Shown here one piece after another: positions 22,388-34,600 of a DNA stretch of 64,000 bases. A model generated the notes under the pieces. It had not been told where the DNA came from. It saw nothing but the letters and a program-made list of their open reading frames with translations, and did not search any database. Within the stretch, counting starts at the first letter, position 1. Each line of letters starts with the position of its first letter. The stretch is from Atherinomorus stipes (lineage: Eukaryota; Chordata; Actinopteri; Atheriniformes; Atherinidae): NCBI GenBank assembly GCA_023101725.1, contig JALJCO010013654.1, positions 186,001 through 250,000 on the forward strand. The letters run 5' to 3'. Both the position numbers and the translations under genes were made by a program.

Positions 22388-22432
22388 AGTGACTCGTGGC
22401 ACCGTCGAGACCAATAAACTCGTGATAATAAT

Positions 22433-22547
22433 CAATTAAGCCACAAAGGGTTGTTAACCAAGCAATTCCAGCTCCGAAGTTTGATGAGGTTGATTGATTA
22501 GTTCCCTCGCGCTCAGCAGCAGTACGCCAGTGGAAAATGATCACGTG
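22433..22547 (-). promoter_or_regulatory. nobox: nobox proximal promoter: E-box and NOBOX-type sites
   Basis: Upstream of the start codon are CAATTA (TAATTG on the gene strand) at 22433-22438 and a palindromic E-box CACGTG at 22542-22547. TAATTG is a published NOBOX-binding element, and E-boxes are bound by oocyte bHLH factors such as FIGLA. No clear TATA box is seen, and an ATTGG box lies near 22566. Motif presence is seen; function is inferred. Confidence 0.4.
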
Positions 22548-22900
22548 GAGGGTCAACGTGAAGCAGCCAATCAATGAACATATCCAATAAAAACTTGATG
22601 AAATGGAAAGCTGTTATATGACTGGCAGGGTTAACGTTTCATTTATATATTTTCATAATTCTTATTGTTAACCAACAATTATTTCCATAACTATTTACAG
22701 TCACTATGGGTAAACCCCCCAAGCTAGCATATACGAAATGTAATCCTGTACAAATTAAGGTACAAATGTTACATTTTTAGCTGTTTCCTCACTAAAGAAA
22801 GAAGACAAGATGAGTTGAATAAGATGCAATAACAAGATGTAAGTCTATGGAAAAAAGGAAAAAAAAAAAGAGTGGCACTTGTAAATGAGTTCTTTTATTT

Positions 22901-22927
22901 GGGGGGGGGGGGGGGGGGGGGGGGGGG
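22901..22927. repeat. Poly-G tract of 27
   Basis: Uninterrupted G homopolymer with no other structure beside it. Its exact length may be an assembly estimate. Confidence 0.95.
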
Positions 22928-23038
22928 CTTTATTCATACGGAGAAAAACTTGGTTTGAGCCAAATCAGCAGTTTTATCAGTAGTTCTTCAGCACTATTGG
23001 CTGTTTAACTTTTCACAGTTGTAACAGCTGGTGGACAA

Positions 23039-23100
23039 GTTGATTATTCCAGGTGTGTCTGGCCAGTTACTGGGGTCAGGCACACCTGGATTAATCAGTT
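23039..23100. repeat. 62-bp imperfect palindrome
   Basis: TTGATTATTCCAGGTGTGTC and GGCACACCTGGATTAATCAG are inverted copies separated by about 16 bp, able to form a hairpin. Possibly a tiny foldback element remnant. Confidence 0.6.
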
Positions 23101-26100
23101 CATCCTGTAATGAAGGACAGAAAACAAAGGAGCTACCTTAAGTTCAGGAAGTAGTGGAGATGTGCATCTGAAATTTACCAAGGCTTGCACTGAATATTTA
23201 TTTATTACTATTCTTGTTTACTCTGATCACTCTGGTGGGCAACCTTTTAACTTCTGCTATTGTATTGATATGCTGACTGATTTTTGTAAAGATGGCCATC
23301 AGATTATTCCATCTACTTGTCACTGTAAAAGGCAAGTCCTTATAAAATATATTTAGTCTAAATATAAATATGAATAAATATAAGCATACAAATCATGTTT
23401 CCATGAAATTTTTTCAGGGGTACATATTTATACCGTAAATGTGACTTGGAGGGCTCTAATTATTTTTACATCAATTTATACATTAAAATGTCATTAGATT
23501 TAAGACACAAATCTAGAAATGCTGAAAACTGGGAACCTGAAACATTTAGACACCAAAAATAACTTTTAGTAAATCATCGCCTTCAGCTCTGGATTTGATG
23601 TCTGCAGAAAATGTTTTGATGAAATGCTTCCTGCTCCAGTGAACAATCCTGTAATCAATCCTGTGATCTGTGAGCTCTATTCCAGGACTCCTTATGGTGA
23701 TTCAGATCTCCCAACTGGGAACCAGTGCTGTATGTCAAGGATAAACATTGCTGATCCTTTGATCCTCTTATTACAGACAGGTTCTTAGAAAGAGAGAGAG
23801 GAGGGGGTGCAAGTCAAGACACCGTAACACATTCAACTGTTTTGCGTCTACTCATATATATATAAATATAAATAAAGAGTGCTGACTTCCATTCTGAATA
23901 CTTCTATTTCAAGCATCACAGGGATGTACAAATAGTAGGGAAAATGTTCAAAAGGTGTATATTGCAAACACTTAAGTCTGTGTTGGATTTACTTTGGTGC
24001 ACAATAAAGGGTGCATGTTGAGTCAGCCAATATGTCAGTTACTCCACAGGTCTACCTCAACGATAATCTGGAGCTTCATTAGGCACACATGAAGCCAACT
24101 GCCAGCAGGGAGTGGAAATTATTGGTGTAGAAAACCCAAATAAGTTAGTTACAGAAATAGGCAGTATTTACTTCTTTAAAGCACTTGGGTTTTGATGTAA
24201 ATTCTGTCTGAATTTCAGTTGTTTATAGGTGTTGTTGAAAATCCCAGCTAAGGCTCCCAGTCACTTCTTGACTGGTGCAGTTGTTCCTGTCTTACCCACC
24301 AGATGGGGCACTGATTGGAAGCTTAAAACATCAGCCTGTTCCAACTCGACTATTCAGCCTTCTGTTCAACCCCCTCAAAGAGGCTCAGACGCTCACATCA
24401 GCAGCCCACCAGCTAAAGCCAGAACAGTTTGTTGGCTTCTGCAGATCCAAGGACGGCTATCTGTAAACCCTTTACTCCTCCACATTGGGCGACCTTGGTC
24501 TCATCTGTTGTGACAATGAGAATGCAAACTGAAGACTGATTTCTTCTCCTGTGTGCCCACAAATCCCCATGGAAAATTTAGGAAATTATTCCAGACCACT
24601 GTACATTTTCATCTGAAGACTTGGAAAAAATATATTTATTTTTCTCCCTGGAGACTCTCCAGAGTTAAGCAAGTATAAATTGGATGTAAGAAGCTGTGAT
24701 CATACATATTCATGTACATTAGCTCTTAAGAGATGTTGCAATATGAGGAACAGGGTTGTGTTTAATGTTGCTGGGTCAAAAATGGTATGTAGGCTAAGCC
24801 AATGCTGGTGTGTGTTAACACAGAGGGAGACTCTGTGTCTGCACATGGGTCACTTTGAATTTATGTTACCAAAATATATTTATCTTCTGTTTCAGCTACT
24901 CACATTTCATTCCAGCATGACTGAGGGTGTGCTGCTGAAGCCCAAGGATTTAAAGGAGAAGTTCACCGAGAGGCACATTTCCTTAGAAACCTTATTTGGC
25001 TTCACAGACATACTGCTGGCATCCAGGCTTTTCAGTGTATCCCTGAGATTTCCTCTTACACCACAGCAAAATGAATACAAGGGGAATTTCCTTTTATAAT
25101 GTTCAAAACACAAAAGAAATGACATTTAAATAATTCAAAAGTAGCATATGTGTTTCCAGCAATGATGTTCTGATGGATCATCCACAGAGCACAATAACAG
25201 TCGTCTACACTGGAACCAGGAGGAGTGGTAATGTTTATAGCTTGTCCACTAGATTAGATCAAGACAGAAATATTTTTGTAAATGTTTCTTAAAATAACAG
25301 CAAGTGCTGTATATTGTGTCATGGTTGAAGCTGAAATGCCAGAGATGGAGATCCCAAAACATGGAAACCTGCATGGCTTTGTGCACTGTTTGGTCAAATT
25401 ACATGCTTTTTGCCATTTTTGTGAGCATTACAAAGATCTAACAGTGATCAGAGATTATCAGTGTTTAAAAAGTGCTTCGACTAAAGGTTTTTCTGAGTCT
25501 TCCCAATTTATAGTATCAAAACAATCCCGACAAGCATTTTCTGTGTCTTGTCATCCTCCAGGCAGGGTCACAATGACTGCAGCTGACACTAAATGAGAGA
25601 TGGCACAGGCACCGGACAGACCGTCATTCTGAAACAGAAGTACATGCAGGTTAACTATTCCCATTCACAATCACACCTGCAGGTAATTAAACATTGTCAC
25701 TTACCCTCATTTAAATTTATGTGAGAAGAAAGCAAGCAGTGACAAGGACATTCAAACGCCTCAGTGAATGACCCTGGCTGACCCATCCAATCAACCTCTC
25801 GACTGTGCTGCTGACAGCAATTCTTCATTAAGTCAAGGCACAATTAGAAACTGTAGAATATACAAAGTTTTGTGAGGAAAAAGAAAACAAAGATGCAGTA
25901 ATATGGACGGCCTGCTTATCTTGACCTGAGACTCTAAAATCCCAAGGTTAATTACATAGTAATTAGTTCTGGTATTTTGATTAATGTGCATTTGTTAGAA
26001 AATTAATACTACAGAAGTACAATAGTACTTGTGTCTGAAATCATTGGTCTTTTTTTTTTTAGCTGTAGTTAACAAAGAAACACTGAATAAAAAGTAAAGC

Positions 26101-27264
26101 TGTGAGCTTTTTTTTTTTTCTGCCCAGGAAGAACAGCTGGTGTCTGAACTTCTGGGCAGGCTGCAGTTGGTGATGTGGTGTATTCAATATCTTGCAACAT
26201 CCAGTGTTGCCTCACTGTGAGGATGTTTAAGATTTAATCCTACTGTTTAGCTGGGTCTTCTCCGTGTGTGGTTCGTTTGTTTTCCCAGTGCCTGTGTGGG
26301 TCATTCAGAGGCTCCGGCATCCTCCGATCACCTTGGCCTTGGGTCTCCATTAAAAGTATATGTTGTCTCTCACTACATTAGTTCTGTGATATACTGGCGA
26401 CCTCTCCCCCCCTGAAGTGAACAGGAATAGGTTCCAGCTCCCTGAGATAATGGATGTATCTGACAGATTTTGGGTGATTTTGATGAGTGTGACAGAATGG
26501 TAGTCACTTTGTTTATATAAAGACAAGAACTGGGGAAACAACACACTTTGCAGCCTTTATTCTCACTTTTGTACTTACTAAACAAAAGACATTGAATCTT
26601 TCCCCTTTCTTCAAATGGCTATGTCAAGTTTTACATTTACTAAACCAACATGAAAACGGTGACATCTAAATTCAACTTAGCATAAAAAGTATGGAGATTT
26701 GTTTTAAGTCAATTGATTATTTCACTCCTTTAGTAATACCGAATGGACCTTGGCTGTCACCTGCAGGTCCTCCTGTAGGAGATAGCTTTGTTTTCCAGCA
26801 GACTGTGTGATGTTTTCAGATGGGTTTCAGTGTAGATGCTTCTGTTTACTGCATTAGTATATCCCTGTTTCATTTTTTTCTCCACCTTTCTTAGTTTTTT
26901 CCTGTTCCACTCCTTCTCTTCTCTCTTGTCAGGCCCAGCAATATTATGTAAAATGCAGTTATAAACAAGTAATCAGTTAAATAAAATGAATGAATTCAGA
27001 ATATCAAGAGGAGTCTTACATTTATAAAGCTCCTCTTGGCAAAGCAAATCTGTTCAACACAACAAAGCAGCCTGATCACCATTCTCCTTGCTAGGATGCT
27101 GGACAGGACAAGTAAAAAGAAAACAAAAACAATCGGTATTGTATACATCATCGGAGAGCCTGGTTGGTCACCTTTACAATGAGATACATGTTCTTATGTG
27201 GAAGCAGCAACACGGCTGGGTATTGCCTCCAAAATTCCCCTGCAATGTCTTTTAAAATTACTTT

Positions 27265-27725
27265 TCAATCAAATCAAATTTTATTCATAAAGTGGTTTTC
27301 CTGCCAAGGGCAACATATACAATAACATATATTAAATGAATAAAATAAATGTCAGGAGGGATGTGTGCTGACCTGCTGGAAGTGTGTTGACGTATGTCTG
27401 CCTTTTAGCTAGGCTAAAAGGCAGACCTTGGGCCTCTTTAACACATATGCAGTCTCTGCAGCCCTGAGGTTCTCTGGTGGGCTGTTCCACAGACGATGAT
27501 CGTAATGGTGGATCGAGGCCTTGCCATGAGTTTTAGTTCCTACTTTGGGAACAAATTAAAGGCTGGTACCAGAGGACCCTCAGGGTCCACGAGGGTTCAT
27601 AGTTTAAACACATGTCAGATAAATAAGAAGGCCCAAGACCATCCAGAGATTTATAAACCACTTAAATCAATCCTGAAACGCACAGGGAGCCAATGTAGCG
27701 AATTTTGTCTGAATAGTGATTGATT
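27265..27725. repeat. Widespread fish interspersed repeat
   Basis: Phrases AATCAAATTTTATTCATAAA, GGGCTGTTCCACAGACGATG and GGGAGCCAATGTAGCGA match a very common fish repeat recalled from general knowledge (5' and 3' parts of one family). Any ORF read through it is spurious. Confidence 0.6.
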
Positions 27726-27859
27726 TACATAACCTGATTGGCATCAGCTTTCCAGAGCAAACCCATATCTCCAGAATCTGGGCAGGATGACAATGCTCTA
27801 ACCCACAGAGTCTGAATTTTTACAGCGTTCCTCCAGAATTTGGAAGTGGAGAGGATTTT

Positions 27860-28085
27860 GATGATCTGCCCCGAGTCCAGACCTCAACCCGGTTTAATGC
27901 TGGGTGGGATCAGCTTGGTTGTGCTGTACCTGCCAGAGTGGCCAACACATCCACACTGGATGATCCTCAACAACTCCTGGTTGAGGAATGGGGTGACATC
28001 ACACAGCAAAATGTGACCAAACCCGTGACCAGTATGAGAAAGGGCTGCTAACCTGTTGGAGCTGCATATGGATCTTCTACATGTG
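27860..28085 (+). pseudogene. Tc1-like transposase C-terminal fragment
   Basis: In one frame: SPDLNPV, then WDQLGCAVPARVANTSTLDD, then LQQLLVEEWGDITQQNVTK, VTSMRKGC and GAAYGSST. This is the end of a Tc1-family transposase different from the one in nobox intron 2. The Glu of the last DDE motif is lost (a stop lies after DLNPV). No inverted repeat was found nearby. Confidence 0.8.
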
Positions 28086-28859
28086 ACGGAGGTCCCAGAG
28101 AGTGTAAAAAGAATAAAAAGTTTTTTTTTAAAAGCCAAAATGTGTTTTTTTTTTTTTCTTTATAGCTCAGTTAGACCCAACATAAGTGAATATCAGCAAG
28201 AGAATATTGCAGAGAATTTTGGCACATTCTGGGGGAAACAGCATACTGGGGAAACACAGCATACTTATGTTACTCATACCACAGAAGCACAGTCCTCACA
28301 TGTTTTATCTCATTGTAAAAGGTGTGTATTCAGTATTCGTACAGTATAATGCATCAAGCGGTATCATTAAAGGGGAAAAATAATTCACCTGACAAATTTC
28401 CTTACTTTTTGTGCGAGGTTTATGTCCAACTCTGGATAAAATAGACAATAAATGAGACACAATAAAAGTTAGACTAGCTATTTGGCTAACAGATACTGAA
28501 TAAATATAAAAAATAACTGAAAAGTCTTGGCCTCTTCTCTTATAAGAAGCACTTGGGAGAATTCCTGATACAGTTTTGCATCACCAAAACTGTAAATGAC
28601 AGCTACAAGCTTCAACCAAAACTTTACACTGTGGCTTCAACTGATTAAAACGACAGATTAGAGTGTGAAACCAGCCCCATAAGGATGACTCAGTGGCACT
28701 GATGTTGAGGCTGTTCTTAAAATTCTCAGCCACAGGTTTGTCAGAGGCAACCAGTGCTACATCAGATTTAGTCATAGCAGTTCTCAGTGTCCTCTTCAGT
28801 CTGGATGTGCCATACAGACACAGACTAGGATTGAAGTGCTTAAAAAAAAAAGACAAAAA

Positions 28860-31488
28860 AGAGGAAAGGTTTACCCAATCAGGTTTTTATTTGGAACAGA
28901 GTGGCAGATTAGTGACAGGGCGGTGGCGCGGAGGGTCCGCCTCCTTTCGCTCACTCAGCCAATGACAGAAACTCAGCCTTAAAAAAATGCAAATGTATAA
29001 AAACAGGAATGGGAACAGCAAACATAGAGAAGTGTAGCCTTCACTGGGCTCCACACACACACACACACACACACTCACACATGCATACCTAGACTCACAC
29101 ACACATACAAATTTAACCCTCTTTCTCACACACTCGTCGTATTTGGCTACGCAGGCTTAGATGGGTACAAACGCACAACTTTGACAGTCACTTTAGAAAA
29201 GACAGTACGTGTTAAGATCATTCCTGACTGTGAGAAAGTGGCGTCTCGTCTGTCCGCCTGTCCTCAGACAGACAGGTAGACAAGCCAGACAGTGAGAAGA
29301 CACAGTCAGTGTGTGTGATAGCCACTGTGAGGGACAAGCTGTCCCACATTCAGCAGTGAACAGACAAAACACACACAAACACACACACACTCTTAGACAG
29401 GCTAGTGTAGTGTACACAAGAGTCTGCTGTGAAATACCAAGGTGAAGCACTCATGTACACACACACACACATGCATACAGGTGGCAGGTTTAGATGAGGT
29501 GTTGCACACACACACGTTCTCGCACTGGTGAGGTGGGGTGGCCGGTGATTTAACACACAGGAGTGGAGGAGGTGTGTTACCCGTCTGTGGAAGAGCGTGA
29601 GAACTGCTGGAGAAGGTAAACACACACCCCACCACAGTACATTCCAACTTCAACGAACCCCTCTTTTCTTTAAAACACACTCGCACACGGACAAAAACAC
29701 ACAGGCACCCACACACACACACATCCAGAAGAGTATAGTTTTGACTCCCATGCATTTTGTTCTACAGTACTGAGTATAAGAGAAGCTACTAGCCCAGTCG
29801 CACTGGTGTGGTTATTGTTACAATCTCTTACATAGAAGCACGTTACCTTCCTGTTACCTTTCTCTCCCCTTCATCCTCCCCCAAAATGGTCCCGCTGCAG
29901 GTGAAAGTTGACCCCACACGACTTTCCTCTCATCACTTTTTGACTCAGTTAACGCATGTGGGAGCAACTTCCTGCAGTTCTTGTTTTTCATTTAAAAGCC
30001 TCTCGTGCCTCCCAGAGGCCCCTCCCATCTCCAAACAGAGAGCCAATCAATGGTGGAGGAAAAAAAAAAAAAAGCGAGGCATGCAAAGGGTCTGTAAGGG
30101 AGGGAGGGAAATATCTAATGACATGATGACTGAACATGTAGTTGTGCTTATACACAAAACAGACCAAACTCTAAACCACCAGGCAACCGATTAAAAACTA
30201 ATCAATAACATACGGAAACCACCTGATCTCGCTCCAACCACAAGTGATGACTACCACAATGATGATGATGGGTTTGATATGTGTTCTAATGATATGATTT
30301 ACAGTGGATTTACAGTCTGTGTGGTGTGTTTTAATGCACAGCAGGTTTTACGTCTGCAGCTGTGTGCGTGCATGTGACAAGAGCACAGCTCATCTAAGGT
30401 GATGACAGATGTGATGGATAAAAACTCTTCATGATCATGCAGATGGTTAGTGACGCCAGAAAGGATACGCTGATATTTACAAATAAACTTTTTAAACTGC
30501 TAAATACACATCCTCCTGTTTGTTATCATTATTATCATCATAATGTTTTATTATTATTACTCACCATCCAGCCCAGAAACATTGATATATTATTGATTAT
30601 TATTACTATCCATAACTAGTCTTTGTACAGCTTAGAGGAGCCGAAGGGTCGCCAGCTCACTGTGAGCAGCGACCGGCGAGCGTTCCCACAGTGGCTCCTT
30701 AACGTTGTGAAACACAGCGAGGGTTGAGCACCATTTTCTGGTTGGCCGAGCAGAGCGAGTGATCGGAGCCACTTTCGAGCAGATGCAAGCGTGCATGTGT
30801 GTAAGCTTGTGTTTATGTGGTTGTATGCATGTGTGTTTGTGTGTACTTGAGCACCAGAGGTACGGAAGGCACAAAAGAGACCTTTCCTCTCACCTTTGAC
30901 CCTGGGCTCTGTGCAGCCAACCAGACGCTCGATGATCGTTTTTTTTTTTATGTGGGGGGATGAGGGGCAGAGTCAAGCCCGGCATTTGTCTTATTATCTG
31001 TGCGCTTCAGCTTGCTCTGCCGCCTCCTCTCCTCTCTCCTTTAGGCCTCTTTATTTGCTCCGTAAAAACAGAAAAGGAACTTTTTTTTGTATGTGTTGGA
31101 AAACACAGGTCAAGAGAAGGTTTTGTTTTTCTTAGAAAATAATCATATCATTACATACAGAACAAGAGGATTTGTAGAATATTAATAACAACATTTACTT
31201 TAAAAACATCTTGTGTGTGTATGTGTTATTTTCTGAATATATTTGGATTTTTTTTTTCCTTTTTTTGTCCTCTTTTTTTCCATTTTCATTGAAAAGAAAG
31301 TCCCCAGAGAGAAAGGCGCTCTCAAGTGTTTTGGAGACGAGAAGAGGGGGAGGGATGAGAAGAGGCGAGCAAATAGGGGGGAAGCGATGAAGAAGAGGAG
31401 GAGGAGGGGAGAACTTAGAGTATCTTTCTCTCTTCTCTCGCTCTTGTTTCTCCCCCGGCGTGTGGCGTGTCTCTCTGCCGTACAAGTG
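28860..31488 (-). other. sdc3: sdc3 3' UTR
   Basis: The region after the sdc3 stop down to a canonical AATAAA at 28886-28891 followed by a T-rich stretch. Long 3' UTRs are usual for this gene. No transposable element is recognised in it, unlike the flanks, which supports the call. It contains several (CA)n tracts. A nearer AATAAA exists at about 31048. Confidence 0.5.
28886..28891 (-). terminator. sdc3: Distal poly(A) signal of sdc3
   Basis: The plus-strand TTTATT reads AATAAA on the gene strand, in CCAAATAAAAACCTG, followed within ~35 nt by a T-rich run (28838-28858 on the plus strand appears as poly-A). Confidence 0.45.
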
Positions 31489-31655
31489 TTATGCGTAAAA
31501 CTCCTCCTGCTTGTCTGGTTTCTGGTAGGTGACTGTGGCCTGTTTGGGTTCCTCCAGCGTGTAGCTGCCTTCATCCTTCTTCTTCATCCTGTACACCAGT
31601 AGCATCACCAGGAAGGCGGCAAACATGGCACCCACTACGCCTCCCACTATTACAG
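31489..31655 (-). CDS. sdc3: sdc3 last exon: transmembrane helix and cytoplasmic tail
   Basis: 167 nt. It begins with CT completing Ala, then [18 protein letters not shown] with the GxxxG dimer motif region, [13 protein letters not shown] (C1), a variable region, and EFYA-stop (PDZ ligand). Acceptor TTTCTTGCTCCAG. TAA at 31489-31491. Nearly invariant in vertebrates. Confidence 0.96.
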
Positions 31656-34600
31656 CTGGAGCAAGAAAGACACAGATCAGTGATTTCAGGATTGTTGTGG
31701 ATTAGATGGTAAAGCCTCTCAGAAATACACAAACACTTAAGTCCTGCCAATGGCTCTAAACTTTACACACTTTAATGAACTTCTACTCTGAAAGTGCTGC
31801 AAATCGGTTGGAAAATCTACAACAGCATCACTTTGGTGCTCAATGAAAACTGATCAGCCTGGTGTGCCGACATATATTCTGTGGAGCTATAAATTGGGTG
31901 CTAACTTAGTCCTAATAGTTAATTCATTTAAGGTGCTGCCTCTGATCAGCAGAAGCTGAATTTTCCACCTCCCTAAAACCATTTATGAACTCCTGCTGAT
32001 ATAAAACTTGTTTGGTTGTAAAAAATGGGCCAGAAACGGTTGTTAAAGCTTGACATCGATGACAAAAACAAATCATGCTAAACCTAAAAAGAAACATTAC
32101 CATCAGTAAGAGTAGTGTCTGCTTCTGTTCTGCAGGGATACTCTGTTGTAATGCAATGTTGCACAAAATTTACTTCAAAAAGCTTTTTATTAGACTTCTA
32201 CACTTTTGAAAAAATAGAAGTTTAATCTCTTATTAAATTAGGTTTCAGCATTTGCCTGGCATGTATAGCAGCACTCATTTACCATCTTTAATTTTATTGT
32301 AGGAGACAACTGAGAAATTGCTGGAAACTACTTTTTTTTAAGCCCATATTCTTAAAATTTCCCAAACATGAATGTCTTAATATTGATTTAAGTTATAGAG
32401 AGGATCCAGGGATTTTAGAAAAGCCATATGAACATTTCATAAAACCAGAGTATATTGATTTCCAAATAACCTAAATCCAATATTTTGCAGTCCATCAACT
32501 GTTAAAACATGTAAAAAAAAAAAAAAAAAAAAAAGCTGTGACAGGTACATTACCCTTAATAATAGCACTTTAAGCCTAAATCAGTGTTTTACCAATTTAT
32601 ACTTGATGTAGGATTTCAGTAGTTTAGAGCTTTCTTTGTTATATTGTTATTATTACCTACGCCAAGGATGTAATGTTTTCGGTAGCGTTGGTTTGTCCGT
32701 CCGTCCATCTGTCTATCAGCAACTTTACGGAAAAAGTACAGGACAGATTGACCTGAAATTTTCCCCAGTCATGTGCCTCAGCCCAAGGACGAACCCATTA
32801 AATTTTGGTGATGATCCAGATCACCTCCTGGATCCACGAATGTTTTGAAGGATTCTTTATCATTGTGAGATAGGCCATGTTGAAAAGGCTGTTGATGAAG
32901 CGTGAGTGCCCCCTTGTGGCAGAAGTGCACAGCTGCTCTACTGAGCACATGATGTCAGGATGCAGAAATGAAACTTTTGAACTGTGTGCGTCTGTGAAGA
33001 ACTGTAAGTAACTAGTTGTATTTCTGCCTGAACAGGATGTTTATTTAGCCTTTAATGTTATTTAGCTGATTTGCTTATTCAGAAGTGTTTCTCTATTCAC
33101 CATGTGCCTTTTTATGCTATTAAGCTAGCTGACATGTTACATGTCAGTTACTGTAACTGTTATCCTTGAACAAATATGCCTGTTTAGTCCTAACTGTAAG
33201 GGATTTATTAGTAATAATAATAATAATTAAAACCTTGAATGTGTTTATTTGCCGAACAAATGTTCCTCATGGCTTTGTATTTGTGTGTTTATAGACCACA
33301 CTCACTTCCATCCAGGCATTCACCTTAAGTAGCCCTGGAATTCCTCACATGTAAGCCTGTCGTTTGTTGCATTACTGTGCTGTTGTGATTAAGAGTGACT
33401 AGTAAAGACAGTTAACTGTATAAGCAAGTCCTGTGTGTTCTGACTGACACCCCATGCTGAACAGCAAACCTCCTTACCAACACCTAAACAGTCTTACATC
33501 ACCCTAATAGGCAAAATTTTTGGAATTTTTCCATATAACGCCATACAAATGGCCCAAGTGTTTGGTAAAAAATTATAAGATTATAAGAAAGGATCCCAAT
33601 ATTTCGAAAGTTGATCCGGATCCAGAGAAAATTCCAGATACTATGATCCGGAACACACAAAAATAAGGGAGTCCAGCTGATTGACGGAGGTCTGCACTCT
33701 CAGAGTGCTTTACAAGTTTTAATGATTCAAAGGTTTTCATAGTCACAGCATTTGAATTTTCAAGTGGAACTTTTTCAGTTTGTCTTGCTGAATTAAGCAA
33801 AACCATCTCTTTAATCTCTTAAAAAAAAAAAAAAAAGAAAAGAAAAATTAAGAGAAAAAGTCATTGTGATGACAGCACATACCAATCCAAAAATGGATCT
33901 TTATATTATCCATAATCAATGGCACCTTCACACCACTACAGCACTTTCATATCATGGACTCCACAACTTAAAGAATTTCAAGTCATGCTGTTTTTTGGGT
34001 TTTTTTTTTTAAAACATGTCTGTAACACACAGAGTTGATTTGTTTTTTGTGGTTTTATGTGTTCTGAGATGTCGCTAGCCAAATTATTCATCAGCACAAT
34101 GGCTGTGGATTTTTACTGCGTCTCTGCGGTGCACAATTCAGGGTCAGAAAGGTCAGACAGCCTTTATGTTTACTTAGACCCGACGAAGAAGAGTGTGCTC
34201 GCAGCTGTTGGTGGGTGGAGATGCTGCCAAGGTCATATTAGCATATTTATACCTCATTTGCTGAATGAGGGAAGGTGTGCTCACACTAGGTTTTCATATA
34301 CAGTAAAAATTCAAAAACTCTAGATGCACTATTTAGAGGAAAATATTAATTTTGATTGGATTAGTAACTGTTGGGGCTAGACTTCAATATCTAAATTCAG
34401 CTGAGCATATGAAAGTTTTCTACTTTGCATCAGTAATCGTGAATTTATCTCAGTCCAAAATAAGGTGGTGGCATCTCTGAATTTTCTCTTGAGTTTTAAT
34501 TAGCATTTTAGAAGTATTGAAAAACATAAACAGTATTAATGATTTTCAAGTATTTCTGTGCACTTGCAGGGATTTCCATCACAAATTTGTGTCTGTTTTT

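Larger units (their letters stand above)
22548..28859. other. Intergenic region between nobox and sdc3
   Basis: Contains a 27-G homopolymer, a short palindrome (23039-23100), LINE-type and Tc1 remnants around 27250-28090, and otherwise AT-rich sequence. A 24229-24513 open frame and a 28581-28838 open frame could not be identified. No convincing third gene was seen. Confidence 0.5.

Noticed and set aside
22380..22574. 64-residue minus frame starting upstream of nobox
   Set aside because: It is in a different frame from the nobox start and covers the promoter; the [11 protein letters not shown] frame joins exon 2 in phase.
29193..29755. Several overlapping Cys/Val-rich minus-strand frames
   Set aside because: They come from (CA)n/(TG)n tracts in the sdc3 3' UTR and show no family signature.
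31195..31602. Overlapping frames on both strands near the sdc3 stop
   Set aside because: Low-complexity GA/CT-rich 3' UTR and the antisense of the last exon.
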